This document shows, in pieces, positions 35,162-47,415 of a DNA stretch of 64,000 bases. The DNA comes from Siniperca chuatsi (lineage: Eukaryota; Chordata; Actinopteri; Centrarchiformes; Sinipercidae): NCBI RefSeq assembly GCF_020085105.1, contig NC_058043.1, positions 13,339,167 through 13,403,166 on the forward strand, written 5' to 3'. The first letter of the stretch is position 1, and each line of letters begins with the position of its first letter. Made by a program: the position numbers and the translations under genes. Below the pieces are notes generated by a model. The model saw only the letters and a list, made by a program, of their open reading frames with translations. It was not told the origin of the DNA and ran no database searches.

Positions 35162-38100
35162 GTGTCCTCTGCCCAGATGAAGAAGCCATCCTTGGCCAGT
35201 GCCATTAAGGGAAGCGGAGGAGAGCAAACTAATCTAATGAAGACCCTCCTGAAACAGCAACCTAAAAGGGTCTCCCACTTGCTACAGGACAACTTGCCAG
35301 GCAGTAGTAAGTTTTATTTGGGTGCTTACTCACACGGAAAAGTATTGACACAGAACTGCCATACTAGTTTGAACAAGTTGTTAAGCTACGACATGACTGT
35401 GATCATACTACCAACAGTTTCACTTTTTTTTATTAATAGTCATTTTGAAGTCAGCATGTGTTGTTCCTTTTGAGTAAGGTGAGCTGAGACTTTCATCATG
35501 TTAGGCATTGCTTCATCCGTCACAGCGCAAGCCACATTAAGCAAGCTTTGTCTTCCTGTTCTGTTACAGTGTCCCGCTACCATTATGATGACTTTTTTGA
35601 GAAGAAGATAGTAGAGAAGAAGAGTGACCACACATACCGCGTGTTTAAGACCGTGAATCGTCTGGCCAACGAGTTCCCCATGGCCGACGACTTCACAGGC
35701 TCTTTAGAGGATAAGAGGGAGGTGTCCGTTTGGTGCAGCAACGACTACCTGGGCATGAGTCGACACCCACGGGTCGTGCAGTCCATAATGTGAGTATTGG
35801 AGGAATTGTTTTAGTGTGTGGGGGGGGGGCACACACACACTTGATTCAGTCCCTTGGGTCTAGATGTGTTTACATGTAATGAGACAAATATTTTTCTTGA
35901 CTGTCCATGTCTCCTGTTGACGCTGTTGAGTTTGGAGAGAGAAAGAAACTGAGAAAAGTTGAGACACAGCACATGAATACAACCTGACACCCATTGGTGA
36001 TTCAGTCCATTGTTTGTGTGGGTGTAGATTTTTAATTGGCCATAGTTTACACCTAAACCTCATGGACCCCAGTGAGGTGGGATGTTTTTCTTTTCCTTTC
36101 TGCTTGTTTGAGCTTGCCCAGCTCTCTCAGCAGTAACACCTTGAAGCAAGGTGCCACTCACCACTAAGCAACTATCCTTCTTAATTATTCAGATGTTTCT
36201 ATTTCTTGTATTCTTACCCTTCCTTCAGCTTGCATCTGGCATACAAGTGTGTAGTACTTCTGCTGTGCAGCTTCAAAAAACAGATGAGATAAAACTAATG
36301 TTTTGTTTGTCTTTCTTGTCCTCTGTTTCCAGGGAAACTCTACAAAAGCATGGTTCAGGGGCAGGAGGCACCAGAAATATCTCTGGCACCAGTAAATTCC
36401 ATGTGGAGCTGGAACACGAGCTGGCTGACCTTCACAAGAAGGACGCTGCACTGCTCTTCACCTCCTGCTTTGTCGCCAATGACTCCACCCTCTTCACCCT
36501 CGCCAAGATGCTGCCTGGTATAAAAAAAAATTCTATACGTTTACAATAAATCTGACATTTATGTGCATTTATAGTTGGTCATTAATTAATGTTTGACATT
36601 TATACATTAAATGAAGTCACTTTTAAACTTTGTTTAGCATCTCTTATTCTCACTTCCTCATTTTTTCTGAACTATTTTAGGTTGTGAGATCTACTCTGAT
36701 GCAGGCAACCATGCCTCGATGATCCAGGGTATCAGGAACAGTGGTGCTAGGAAATTTATTTTCCGCCACAATGACGTCGGCCATCTCCGAGAGCTTCTAC
36801 AGAAGGGAGATCCCACAAAACCGAAGATCGTGGCCTTTGAGACCGTCCATTCCATGGATGGTTAGTTGGGGATGGTCCCCCTTTTTTAAAAACATATATA
36901 AAAACTAGCTTATTACATGGTTGCTCAAATAAAGTTATTTAATTGTCTAGAAAAGGAGTTTATGGAGGTGGGGTCAGTCTAAAATGACCTATTTTTGTGC
37001 CTGTAGTTTGGCTAACGGCTAAACTTTTTGTTTCTTTCTGTAACACAGGTGCTGTATGTCCGCTGGAGGAGATGTGCGATGTGGCCCATGAGTTTGGTGC
37101 CATCACCTTCGTAGACGAGGTTCACGCTGTGGGCCTGTATGGCGCCAGAGGAGGGGGCATTGGAGACAGAGATGGCGTCATGCACAAGATGGATATCATC
37201 TCAGGGACACTAGGTCAGAATGTAATCTCTACTAAAACAAATCACTGATGATATTCTACTAGGCATTTTCACTTTGAAGCCATGCCAAAATGTTTTTGAG
37301 CCATTACGTGAACAATTTATAGTTCTCATAAATGGATCTCTTTCCATTTATAGTTTGCTGTATTTTTCATTTGTATATTTTTATGAAACTACTCCTAGCT
37401 AGTGGGATCTCCTAGCTCTCTGTTTTGTTGATATACTCAGGATGAGGCCTCACTTGTGTCACCCAATATGCCAGAGGGCATATTAAAGAAGATGGAGCAG
37501 CTCTGTTGTTGCTATGATACTGTGGGCTCTTGTTGCGCTCTTATTGAGTTACTCTCTGTGTCTGTGTGTAGCTGTCAAGCTGAGGGGACAATTATTTCTA
37601 ACTCAGAGCTCAACAGCCCCTGTACTCCTGCAGCTGCCATTTCAGAATAATCTAGTTTGTGAGATTACACTGGGAGGATTTTGCATAGACCGCTGAGCGT
37701 AATGTGGTGACTGTTTTTAAACGAATGTTTGTTTAAAGGATACAAAATGATGTCTCTGGAGGTGTAGCAACAACCTAGATTTAAGAATAACCACCTATGT
37801 GTCACGTCCTCTTCCAGGCAAGGCCTTCGGCTGTGTGGGTGGCTACATCGCAAGTACAGCTGCTCTGGTGGACACGGTGCGTTCCTACGCTGCTGGTTTC
37901 ATCTTCACCACCTCTCTGCCACCAATGCTGTTAGCCGGAGCCAGGCAGTCGATCCAGGTTCTTAAAGGGGAAGAGGGTCGCGCACTGAGACGTAAACACC
38001 AGCGCAATGTCAAGCTGCTCAGACAAATGCTGATGGACTCAGGGCTGCCCGTGGTGCACTGCCCTAGCCACATCATCCCAGTCCGGGTAATTTATTATTT

Positions 38101-39388
38101 AATTTATTGCCTAACGGCATGAAATTTGATGCACGCCAATGGTATACCCAGCCACATTACAATTGCAAACATACTAAATAGTTCTTAGTTCAGGGCTATT
38201 CAATTACAAATTCAATAGGGCCAGATTTTAAAACCAGGAAATGTAGATGGGCCAGACATTTTCAGCAGCTTATTTAAAACCTTTTTTTAGCTGTGTGTTG
38301 CCCCGGAAAATGATATTCCTTAACCACCACAACGCACAAATGAAACACATTGTTTTGGCATTTGGAGATGGCGGTAAAATAAACCAAAGTACTTGCTAGT
38401 CCAGGCAGGGTTAAACTCAGGGTTAAATTTTCCTTTTCAGGGTTGATGGAAACATACTGTAAAATTTCAATTAAAAGCCAAGCCCCAATTAAACGCTGAG
38501 TCCCTTTTACTGGCCGGGTGTGGCAACACGTTTTGACAAATAAATGCAGGTCTCAATTAGACGGCAGGTCTGGTTTTTATAGAAGCGAGATGGCTCACTT
38601 GTTAGCTACTTGCCTACCTTAGTCCCTCTCCCCAGTGCCTCCATTCTAATGGCCGTGTGTGTCTCTTTTATTATTTTTAGGTGTCAGACGCAGAGAAAAA
38701 CACAGAGGTGTGTGACCTCATGATGAGTCGCCACAACATCTATGTGCAAGCCATCAACTATCCCACCGTTGCCAGGGGAGACGAGCTTCTGCGTATTGCC
38801 CCAACACCTCACCACACCCCTGAGATGATGAAATACTTTGTTGGTAAGAAGATCTATTAGTCTTGTTAATGTGTTTCAGTTAAAATGTAAATTCACCCTG
38901 TAGGACATAAAACATTCCCTTATTTGTATTGGAGATTTTCATTTTCACAGATCATCTTAAATGTATAATTTGTTTTAATCAAATAGATCGAGATGGTTGT
39001 TAAACTTCCATCTTAATTTAAATAGTATACACAGGTGCATTTCCTCATGCTTTCACCACTTTTGAAAGGATTAAAGTCAAAATTCTATAGTGGCTCATAC
39101 AATTTGCATTCAATGAGACTTCATCAAAGCAGCTTTAGCAACTTCATGGAAACTGTAACCGACTGTAGCTTTCTTTCATTAATAAAAGTTAACTGGACCT
39201 CCACTTTTTTCTGTTTTCGCTCTACAGAGAGGCTGGTGCACACATGGAAGGAGTCGGGCCTGGAGCTGAAGCCCCACTCATCAGGAGAGTGTACCTTCTG
39301 CCAGCAACCACTGCACTTTGAGCTGATGAGCGAGCGAGAAAAGTCTTACTTCAGTGGCCTCAGCCACCCTATCTCAGCCTGCGCATAA
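34492..39388 (+). CDS. alas1: 5-aminolevulinate synthase, housekeeping (ALAS1)
   Basis: Coding exons: 34492-34714, 34852-35034, 35160-35306, 35570-35789, 36333-36517, 36681-36860, 37049-37213, 37818-38086, 38681-38843 and 39228-39388. Together they are 1896 nt, 631 residues plus stop, all GT-AG and in frame. The enzyme condenses glycine and succinyl-CoA in the mitochondrial matrix, the rate-limiting step of heme synthesis. Heme-regulatory CP motifs lie at Cys8 (RRCPFL), Cys33 (QRCPIM) and Cys101 (SKCPFL); heme binding there blocks import in mammals. The PLP fold begins near 186; [12 protein letters not shown] is the glycine loop, VDEVHAVG holds the cofactor Asp, and TLGK gives the Schiff-base Lys436. 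The N-terminus and tail [12 protein letters not shown] match ALAS1, not ALAS2. Human ALAS1 has 640 residues. Neighbour poc1a repeats the human 3p21 order. Confidence 0.97.
35122..35156 (+). repeat. alas1: poly(T) tract forming the alas1 exon 3 acceptor
   Basis: 35 consecutive T directly precede the acceptor AAG (35157-35159), so the homopolymer is the polypyrimidine tract of the following coding exon. Confidence 0.95.
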
Positions 39389-39537
39389 CACTACTCACTA
39401 CTGCTGGCTAGAGACGGCACATAAACGCTCACCACCCATTCCTCTGTCACTGTCATAGAATGTATTAATTATCTTTGATAAGTCCTCCTATACACATATT
39501 ATTAAAAATATTCTATGTTCAGATGTTATATGGTCAA

Positions 39538-39543
39538 AATAAA
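39538..39543 (+). terminator. alas1: alas1 poly(A) signal
   Basis: AATAAA lies about 150 nt after the stop codon and is followed by 'aaagaaagaaagtttgtgtttgtttc', a G/T-rich stretch that suits a downstream element. A further AATAAA within 'acataaataaaactc' near 39712 could serve as an alternative. Confidence 0.7.
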
Positions 39544-41780
39544 ATATGAGAAAAAGAAAGAAAGTTTGTGTTTGTTTCTTGAGTTTTATAAAGCAAATAC
39601 TGAATCTGCTGGTACCATTAATAAGAAGGGGAAAATAACACATAAAACCTTTGACTGACTTTTATTCAGCACACTTTGTGTGTGCATCAGTTGTCCATTA
39701 AAGGAAACATAAATAAAACTCATTTTAAAATGTGTTCAATTTGTTGTACTGGTGACATAACTACATTATCTGAAATTAGATAGCGATGCTATAACCAAGC
39801 AAATCGTAATCATTGAGTGACCTAGGTTAACTGACACCACGTTATTTTGCTGTCACAAGAAGTGACATTTCATCCTGCTTCTGAAGCTCAGAGGTAGAAT
39901 GTTTACTGAATGCTCTTGCAAGGCTACAAAAATGGGTCACAGAACACAATGGCCACAACAATTGGTCTGGATCAGTAAATGAAAAGGCAAAATCTTTGTA
40001 CTACTGGAGACTGTGAGTAACCTAATTATTTTGATCCAGTGGCCTACTTGTGCTTGTGAGAAATATAGGACATGAAAAAGATTGTTTTACTGTTTGGTGC
40101 TGATTAACACCTGGAAGAGACATTACTATAACAGCAATTTGTAACAAGTTAGCAAAGAATCCATTTGGTATTCAAGTTGCTTAAATATATTCAGGTATCA
40201 TAATGGAATTAGTTTGTTTTATTTGATCAATTGTGTGGTCCCTGTTTGAACAAATGAATATTATACACATGAAGTCCTGTTTTTACTTGCTGCTTACATG
40301 CGTCTCAGAGAGACATGTTTGGAAAATAAAATATGAATCCAGGTTAGATACAGTTTTGTGGATTTTACAAGTACGTAACACATAATAGTATAATTTAATG
40401 TAACAGATTGCACATTGTGCCATTTTATCACGTGAAATCTTGTACTTTGTGTGTCTGAGGGGGACCTACTAACCCACTGTCCTGTAAATTCAGATGGCGA
40501 TTACATAAATGTTGCTGTGAGACTTGAGGTGACTCAGATTCACAAAATAAAAGAGGTCACAACAACAACACTTTAAGATCCACATAAGCCTCAGACTCTA
40601 TCTCACCTACCACAGACGGCTCAGGTTCACTGTCCGCTGCTGACACGAAACCGCTTCAGCCTCACGCACACAGACTGGACTTGTAAAATTATTTGGATCA
40701 TCTTTTATCACTTTATATTTATTCAAAGTTACTTTAATCCATGGCTCTAATCACAATCTTGCATAGACAGTTTATACATTTTAACTGTTTCTCAAGTGTT
40801 CAGGTGTTGTAAAAGCCACTGTTGCCTCATAAGAGGCAGGGCTACTCTGACAAGGGAAGTGAGAAATATTTTTAGCTGTTACAAAGAATTGATTATGCCG
40901 CTTGTTTGTGTAAATAAAGATACTTCCACTTTTGAGTTGACTTTACACCATACATGATCCCTCAGTAACATCTCACAAACAAACGTGTTTAAGGCAATTT
41001 GAAACACTACATAAGGACAAAAACGATTACGTCTCAAATGCTCATTATGTTTAAAGATGCCAGATACTTGTGCCCTTCATCACCGTCTACCTAACAACAT
41101 CTGAAGACATACAGTGGCGTAATAAACAGTTTGGTACACTAAATTTAGAGGAGCGTTTATCTGGGACCAGGAGGAGAAAAATGGTGTTTAAAATGGCCAA
41201 TTCAGTTTGGAGTGTAGTCAGACACAAGAGCATGATTTTGAATTCAGAAGTACAAAGCGCATTCTGGTTCACTACATGGAATTTTGTGCAGCTTTACATG
41301 ATATGATTATATGATATAAATATTGCAGAAAAAAGTAATGTAGTATGTTTGAAAGAAACACTTGAAAAATGTGAAATTCCAAATTACACTTGAGAATGTG
41401 TTTATAATGATTATGTTGTTGTTTTTTACTACAATGTAAGTGTGTATTATAACAACAAGCACAGCATTGCTTTTACATTTGTCCTATTGTTAGACTCACA
41501 GTTTACCTTATATATATGTATGGACACTTGTAATCTACCAAAATGATTTATCCTGGGAAAAAATATATAAATATATTGAGATTATCCAATTGGAGCCATT
41601 CAAAAAGACAACCAACAGCACTGTCATCAAAACTGAACAAATCTCCACATTTCATAGCCAAATATTGTACTTTTTACTTCACTACATTTATTTTACAGCT
41701 ATTGTTACTTGTTACTTTTCAGATTAATATTTGACATGAAACACATATGAGAAGCTTACATAAAAAAACACATCATTAAA

Positions 41781-42034
41781 GATTAAACCAGTGTTTCCCA
41801 ACCTTTTCGGCTTGTGACCTCTCACATGAAATCAGTGTGTAGTTGTGTCTCCTTGTCATGTTTCAGATGTCTGAGTTGATTCATTTAAATGATTGTTTTC
41901 CAAATTATCCAATATTTCACAACAAAGCAAAGATTATAGAAAAGTCCAAAACATAAATACAGATTTGTGTATCAGAATTTTTTTCACGACCCCTCAGATT
42001 TATCTGGTGACCCTGGTGAACCGCTGCATTAAAC
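41781..42034. mobile_element. nested hAT-type element with 8-bp target duplication
   Basis: The element at 41789-42026 starts CAGTGTTTCCCAACCTTTTC and ends GGTGAACCGCTG. It is flanked by GATTAAAC (41781-41788) and CATTAAAC (42027-42034), an 8-bp duplication with one mismatch. The text 'cacgacccctcagatttatctggtgaccctgg' is typical of this non-autonomous type. No ORF. Confidence 0.75.
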
Positions 42035-42281
42035 AAGCTAACTGTATATAAAGTACTTAAAACTAGCTCCACCTCGAGCTGCAACTGTAAAATTCTGCTT
42101 ACACGTTGATGCATCAGTATTAACAATCTAATAATGTCAGATTCATCAGATATCAGTCACAGGAGACATTTTACTGCAGAATGCATACTTTTACTTTTGA
42201 TACTTTAACTACATCTTGCAGATGATACTTTTGTACTTTTACTTAAGTAGGATTTAAAATGCAGGACTTTTACCTGGGTAA

Positions 42282-42476
42282 CACTTTACTTGGATAGTCC
42301 GCCTACAGATAGGTTATAGAGTATTTGTAACATTTCAACTGTTTTGCTGTTGTCTGTAGATGTTTAGCAAACCTTTATTTGTGAAACAGTTGAATTGTTA
42401 AATCTCTACTAATAAGCTGGTGAAATGTTATAAATACTCTATAACCTATCTGTGGGCAGACTATCCAAGTAAAGTG
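42282..42476. mobile_element. nested fold-back MITE with about 56-bp inverted repeats
   Basis: The left arm CACTTTACTTGGATAGTCCG... (to about 42336) is mirrored by the right arm ...AGACTATCCAAGTAAAGTG (from 42421), with only about three mismatches. The central spacer is about 85 bp. No coding capacity; target duplication not clear. Confidence 0.8.
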
Positions 42477-42734
42477 CAAGTTTGGAGTATTTTTGCATTG
42501 TTTTACTGGTACTTTCACTTAAGTAATGGATCAGAATACTTCTTCCACTACTGGCAATTTGTCAATATTATAGCAGATTCAGTCATGCTAGTAAAGTAAA
42601 TTTGAATTTGAGCAGTGAGAACTGTTAGGAGCGTGTAGGGTAGAGTAGATAGCTCAGCCACATCTAACAGTATCTTTTGGCTAATTGACTTAGCTATTTT
42701 TATACCCTCAACTATGCGACTCACATAAGTACCC

Positions 42735-42735
<1 letters not shown>

Positions 42736-42775
<40 letters not shown>
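42736..42775. repeat. (CA)n microsatellite
   Basis: About 20 CA units. Confidence 0.95.
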
Positions 42776-42779
<4 letters not shown>

Positions 42780-43527
42780 TTATGCATTAACAAAAATAAA
42801 CGTGTACAAATGCCCGCATTTAAAGAATCAAAGGTTAGTTGTCACATGCTCATACAGTCTGCGCAGTAAAAAGCAGGATGATTCTCTTAAAATGAGAGTA
42901 AAAATAATAAGAAATATAAAGGATAAAGTAAAGAATATATGTTATATAAATATTAAAATGCTAAAGTTTATTGGTCTGGTGTGAAGGTGGACTGTGCAAT
43001 TTTTCAGTATTTAAAAATGTAAAATGTGTATATGCCACAGTTGCAAGAAAAACTATACCATGAAATTTTGTACAGGCTCAAATGCAAATATGTAAATGTG
43101 CTGTGACAAAAATGCAGTACGGCATTACATGCACAAAATAGAGATGTGACAGGCTGAAGAGGGAAGCCCAATCTGAGAAAAGGGAGTATCAAGGAAATAT
43201 CTGCATTCATTATGTTTCTCCACTCATTTATTCAGTTTTTTCTTTTAATTTGCGACCTATTTGAAAGAGTCCAAGCACATTCATAGAGCATCAGCTTTTC
43301 ACAGCTAAAATGCAGAATGCACATTTGTTATATTCCATACCCTCGCATTACTAAATCAAAATGTGAAATATCATAGCTAAGCCCAGGTGTGTGTGTGTGT
43401 ACGTTGCTCTTGATTGTTGGTGTTAAAGTGCAACATGCACTTTGTAGTCCTTATGTGTTTTGGTGTGATGATTAATTCTGAGGCGCAGAATAAAGTAAAC
43501 TAACTTTTAGTTTTAGTGAGAACATTG

Positions 43528-43534
<7 letters not shown>

Positions 43535-43589
<55 letters not shown>

Positions 43590-43602
43590 TGTGTGTGTGT
43601 GA
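43535..43602. repeat. (GT)n microsatellite
   Basis: About 33 GT units with one TTT interruption near 43586. Confidence 0.95.
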
Positions 43603-46600
43603 GTGAGAGAAAGAGAGAGTTGTTTGCTTTGTGTGTGATCTCCCTGATCCCACTAGCTAGCTACATGTGCTTCACCCTTATCCACCATTTCCATGACTAC
43701 TGATTCCTGCATGGCTGCCAAACTCTCAGGGTCCAGACAAAAGCAAGGAGCTACAGCAGTCTCACAGCTGAGGTTAAAAGAGTCTTACGTCTCATATTGA
43801 ATGATTCAGCTTATCTGGATGGTGACAACACTTTGGAAACCCCACAATGGAAAACCAGACAGTTATTCACCCAGTTGTCATGGTTATAGAAAATATTAAG
43901 GATCTGTTACCAAGCTAAATCAATTCAGTCAACATTTTTGTAGAGTTATCAGAGGTTTCAGTGACTCTGTTTAATTGTATTGACACCAGGGTAGGAAAAG
44001 AACGCAGCAGGAGCCGGTTGCACCAGTTGTTGCAAATGGGGTCGTGTTTCCCATGTTCACGAGAAGAGTCCATATGAATGCCCCCCTCTTGGGCTATTAA
44101 TGATGCTCAGAAGCGGAAATTTTCTGAAAGCTCAGAGTTGTGTTTTGAGTTTGCTGACGTTTTCAGAAATTAGGTTAGCCTAAGCAGATATTTCCAACTA
44201 ATCTGCATGAATACTAATGTTACTAACTCTGAAATACACATATTTCTTTATATATGGAGATATAAATAAAACAAAGTCATACCTATATTCAAATTTAAAG
44301 AATTGGCTGTTTAATATATCGTTTGACCTCCAAAAATTTTTGGAAGTTATGTTAGCTAGTGATGCTACAGTGACTACAGAATTGATTGCTTTTGATTGAA
44401 AAACACTACAAATATTTGCTAGCTACCGATTTACAGATTATTAAGGTCTTTACCCACTAAGACATTTAAGTTTTAATGGTGTGACACGCTTTAGTTAATC
44501 CCCAGTTTGAAACTGGCTAGCTACATACAAACATAACAGTGGATATATGAATAGTTTAGCCCAATTCTGGAAACTAATGTAGTTTTTCCTCTGGTTGCCA
44601 CCTGCAGCAAGATTGTTGTTCTAAATTGATGCCAATTTATATCATTCAAAAAGACAGAAATTAATAAAGCTGAACAATGGCTTAGTGTGTTTTATTCCTA
44701 CATGACAGCAAAAAAAATGAAAATACAGCTAAAAGAAATCAAGTAAAAAGCTTGTCATGCTCTGGTCATGCAAGAGACAAAAACAACATTTTAAAAGGAA
44801 GTCTGTGCTTGCCCCAGTAATTGTTTTCAGTTACAGTAGTGATCAGCCCCCTGGCTACTAAGAAATCAACCAGACAGCTCAACTGATTGAAGGCTGTTGT
44901 CTGTTAGAGCTTTATCTTTTTTCAGAAAGGTCACTTCCTCATTACGTTAGAGAGCAAGGTGCATAGAGACAAACAAATGACAAACAGCTGGAGCCTACAG
45001 TATGTTCTGCAGATATGTTTTTAACACATACACACAGGAGTGTAGGACTGGGGGGACAAAGGGGAACAAGCATGCAGGGCCCTCATGTGAGGCGGCCCAC
45101 AAAGATACTAGAATGAATAGCTGTGGATGCGGGGAGGGGCCCATAGAGATGCCTATGTACAGGGTCCAGAATTTTGTGCTATGCCCCTGCATACACACAC
45201 ATGAACACACAACTCACTGTTTTGTTCTTATGAAATCTCTATCTATAACCTTGTCATCATGTGTCTTTGTGGCTGTCTGGTATGAAACTGATTAAAACAG
45301 CATTATATTTCAAAGTTTTAAACATTCCTCAGGGAGATTCCCTTGTTGCAGCTGGGTTTTGAAAACAATACATCCCTTATTAAGACTGCAGTGTCATCTT
45401 CCAGTATTAATTTTCTTTGAAATGAAACATGATCATTTCATCCCTCTGTCCTTCTCTGGCTTTCAAAGATTTAGAATAGATAGAGGTGTTACTTTAGTGG
45501 GGTCAGTGTCCTTTGCTCAACATAGTTTAAAGATAGCTGCAGGGAGGCAGATAGTCCCAAACAATGTAAATTCAAGTGATGCACAAGCTGAGACCGAGGT
45601 ATCATTTCTGCTTTCCACGATTGAAAGAAAGACTTTGAAATGATATTGTCAAAATGGCTGTGGCTTCTGTCTTAATGTAACACTAGCTAAAGGCTTAATG
45701 AAAATAGTTATTTAAATAAGAATAGGTGTTTTATGTTTTGGTTGTCTTTCACACAGACCTCATTATCTGCCTTGCTGCTTCCATCCGGGTCCAGATAACT
45801 GCAGCATTGTTACCATGTGACTGTTTCACTGTTCCAGCTGGTCTAAAAGGTGAAGAGTGTATGTGTCTGCATGAATTGTGTGCAATCACATGTGTATAGA
45901 AAGATCCTTAAGGACTTGTGAGGTCTGTGCTATGTCATTGCTGGGACAGAGATAGTGGAGTTGTGCAGCAGTTGTTATACTATATATTGCATTAAAGTTT
46001 CTGGAGGCCCATTCAGTCAATTTACAGTAAGAACTCCATTTATACTTCAAAATACTCAGTATTGCATAATGATTAAGTGTACATAAGATCATTATAGTAA
46101 TCATTACAGTCTATGAGTTATTATGAGTAATATAATGCATTAAAGACTATGAAGGCCCATTCAGTCCCATTGTATATATAACTCACCTCCTGTATACAGT
46201 ACAAACCAGTACCAAATAATCAATAAAATAAATCAAAAATAAGAAGGCAGTAAACTCTGTAACTTTATTGAATTTATTAATGGGTGTTATTGACTCCTTT
46301 GGGTCATACAGTCAACACAGGCAGCGTCGAGTCATGCTGAAGCACTGGAGGATTCCTCCCTGTATAAATGTATTGACATTGACCACCAAGAACAAGCGGT
46401 TATTGCACTGGCTATTGCACAATTCAAACTTCTCTTGTGGTGAAAAAGATCACTAGAGACACATCTGTTCTTGTAGCACAGCAGCAGAGAATGACTAATC
46501 TAATAAACTAATCTATCCATCTATTCTCGTCTTATATTCTTTGTTTAATCTTCGTTTTGTTTGGTCACTAATCACCTATTACACAACTGATGCTGACTAC

Positions 46601-46801
46601 TCTTTTTAAGGGAATACTACTAGCTAATTGCAGTCTTCATTGGGTGCAACATACAGGGAACTACATTCACAAGCTTTGTTTATTTATTGTGAGTCTTTAT
46701 AGAAGTTTCCTCTTTGGCTTACTGGAACATGGACAGGAATGAAACTCTGGAAGCTAAGAGGCTACAAAACAGAAAGGAATGAGGGGCAATTATCTGCCTC
46801 A

Positions 46802-46804
<3 letters not shown>

Positions 46805-46840
<36 letters not shown>

Positions 46841-46881
46841 ACACACACACACACACACCACACACACACACACACACACAC
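46805..46881. repeat. (CA)n compound microsatellite
   Basis: CA repeats with single interruptions (CAGACA and ACCACA). Confidence 0.95.
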
Positions 46882-47040
46882 TCCACAGTTTACTGTGTTA
46901 GGTGATGGCTAGCATTATGTGTTCAGCTTTTTCAGAGCTCAAAGGCTGCAAACAATAACAGTTAAAATAGCTGCTCCGTTTTGAAAGCCATCTCCAGAGC
47001 CTGCAGCATGAAGCAGAATAAATAAGATATTTAATACTAT

Positions 47041-47415
47041 TTGGTAACGCTTTATTTAACAAGTCCACAATTACCTATTAATTTCCTAGGAAGTATCCTG
47101 AAAGGAACTTAACTGTAATTTGGTACTAATTATAGGGAAATTACAAATCCCCTTATAAAAAAAGCTTAATTTAAACCAAAGTAAATATTCACTCATTATG
47201 CATTTATTATTCGAAACTTAAATCTCCGTAAATGTTGAATTTTACGCTTGCATGTTGACAAATTTCACATTTTTTCCATGTTCAGACATTTGACATGATC
47301 CTTATGTGAACTAACTAAAGACTCGGGTTATAGTAGCAATTGTAATTATTTAGTTGGAAGTGCACCAGTTCAACATTGTCTCTATTTTCCCTTCCATAAA
47401 ATAAAGCATTACCAA
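47041..47415. mobile_element. MITE with 17-bp terminal inverted repeats
   Basis: The left end TTGGTAACGCTTTATTT (47041-47057) and right end AAATAAAGCATTACCAA (47399-47415) are inverse complements with one mismatch. The interior is AT-rich and non-coding. 'GGTAACGCTTTATTT' ends are common among small fish DNA transposons; I cannot name the superfamily because no target duplication is plain. Confidence 0.7.

Larger units (their letters stand above)
41657..42553. mobile_element. hAT-type MITE, family A (copy 5), carrying two later insertions
   Basis: The copy starts inside the family body ('aatattgtactttttacttcactac') and ends at TCTTCCACTACTG (42553). Removing 41789-42034 and 42282-42476 restores a normal family A order. 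The 5' terminus is missing. Confidence 0.65.

Noticed and set aside
38191-38290. Possible hAT-like end 'cagggctattcaattac' in alas1 intron 9
   Set aside because: It resembles a known style of terminal repeat, but no matching right end or target duplication was found nearby.
42560-43200. Search for microRNA hairpins of the human ALAS1/POC1A region (let-7g, miR-135a)
   Set aside because: No let-7 'tgaggtagtag' or miR-135 'tatggctttttattcc' seed-region sequence was seen here or elsewhere in the window.
45030-45190. Repeat-like block 'agggccctcatg...ggggcccatagag...agaattttgtgct'
   Set aside because: Probably a dispersed fish repeat (similar phrases near 29570 and 53465), but the borders and family could not be defined.
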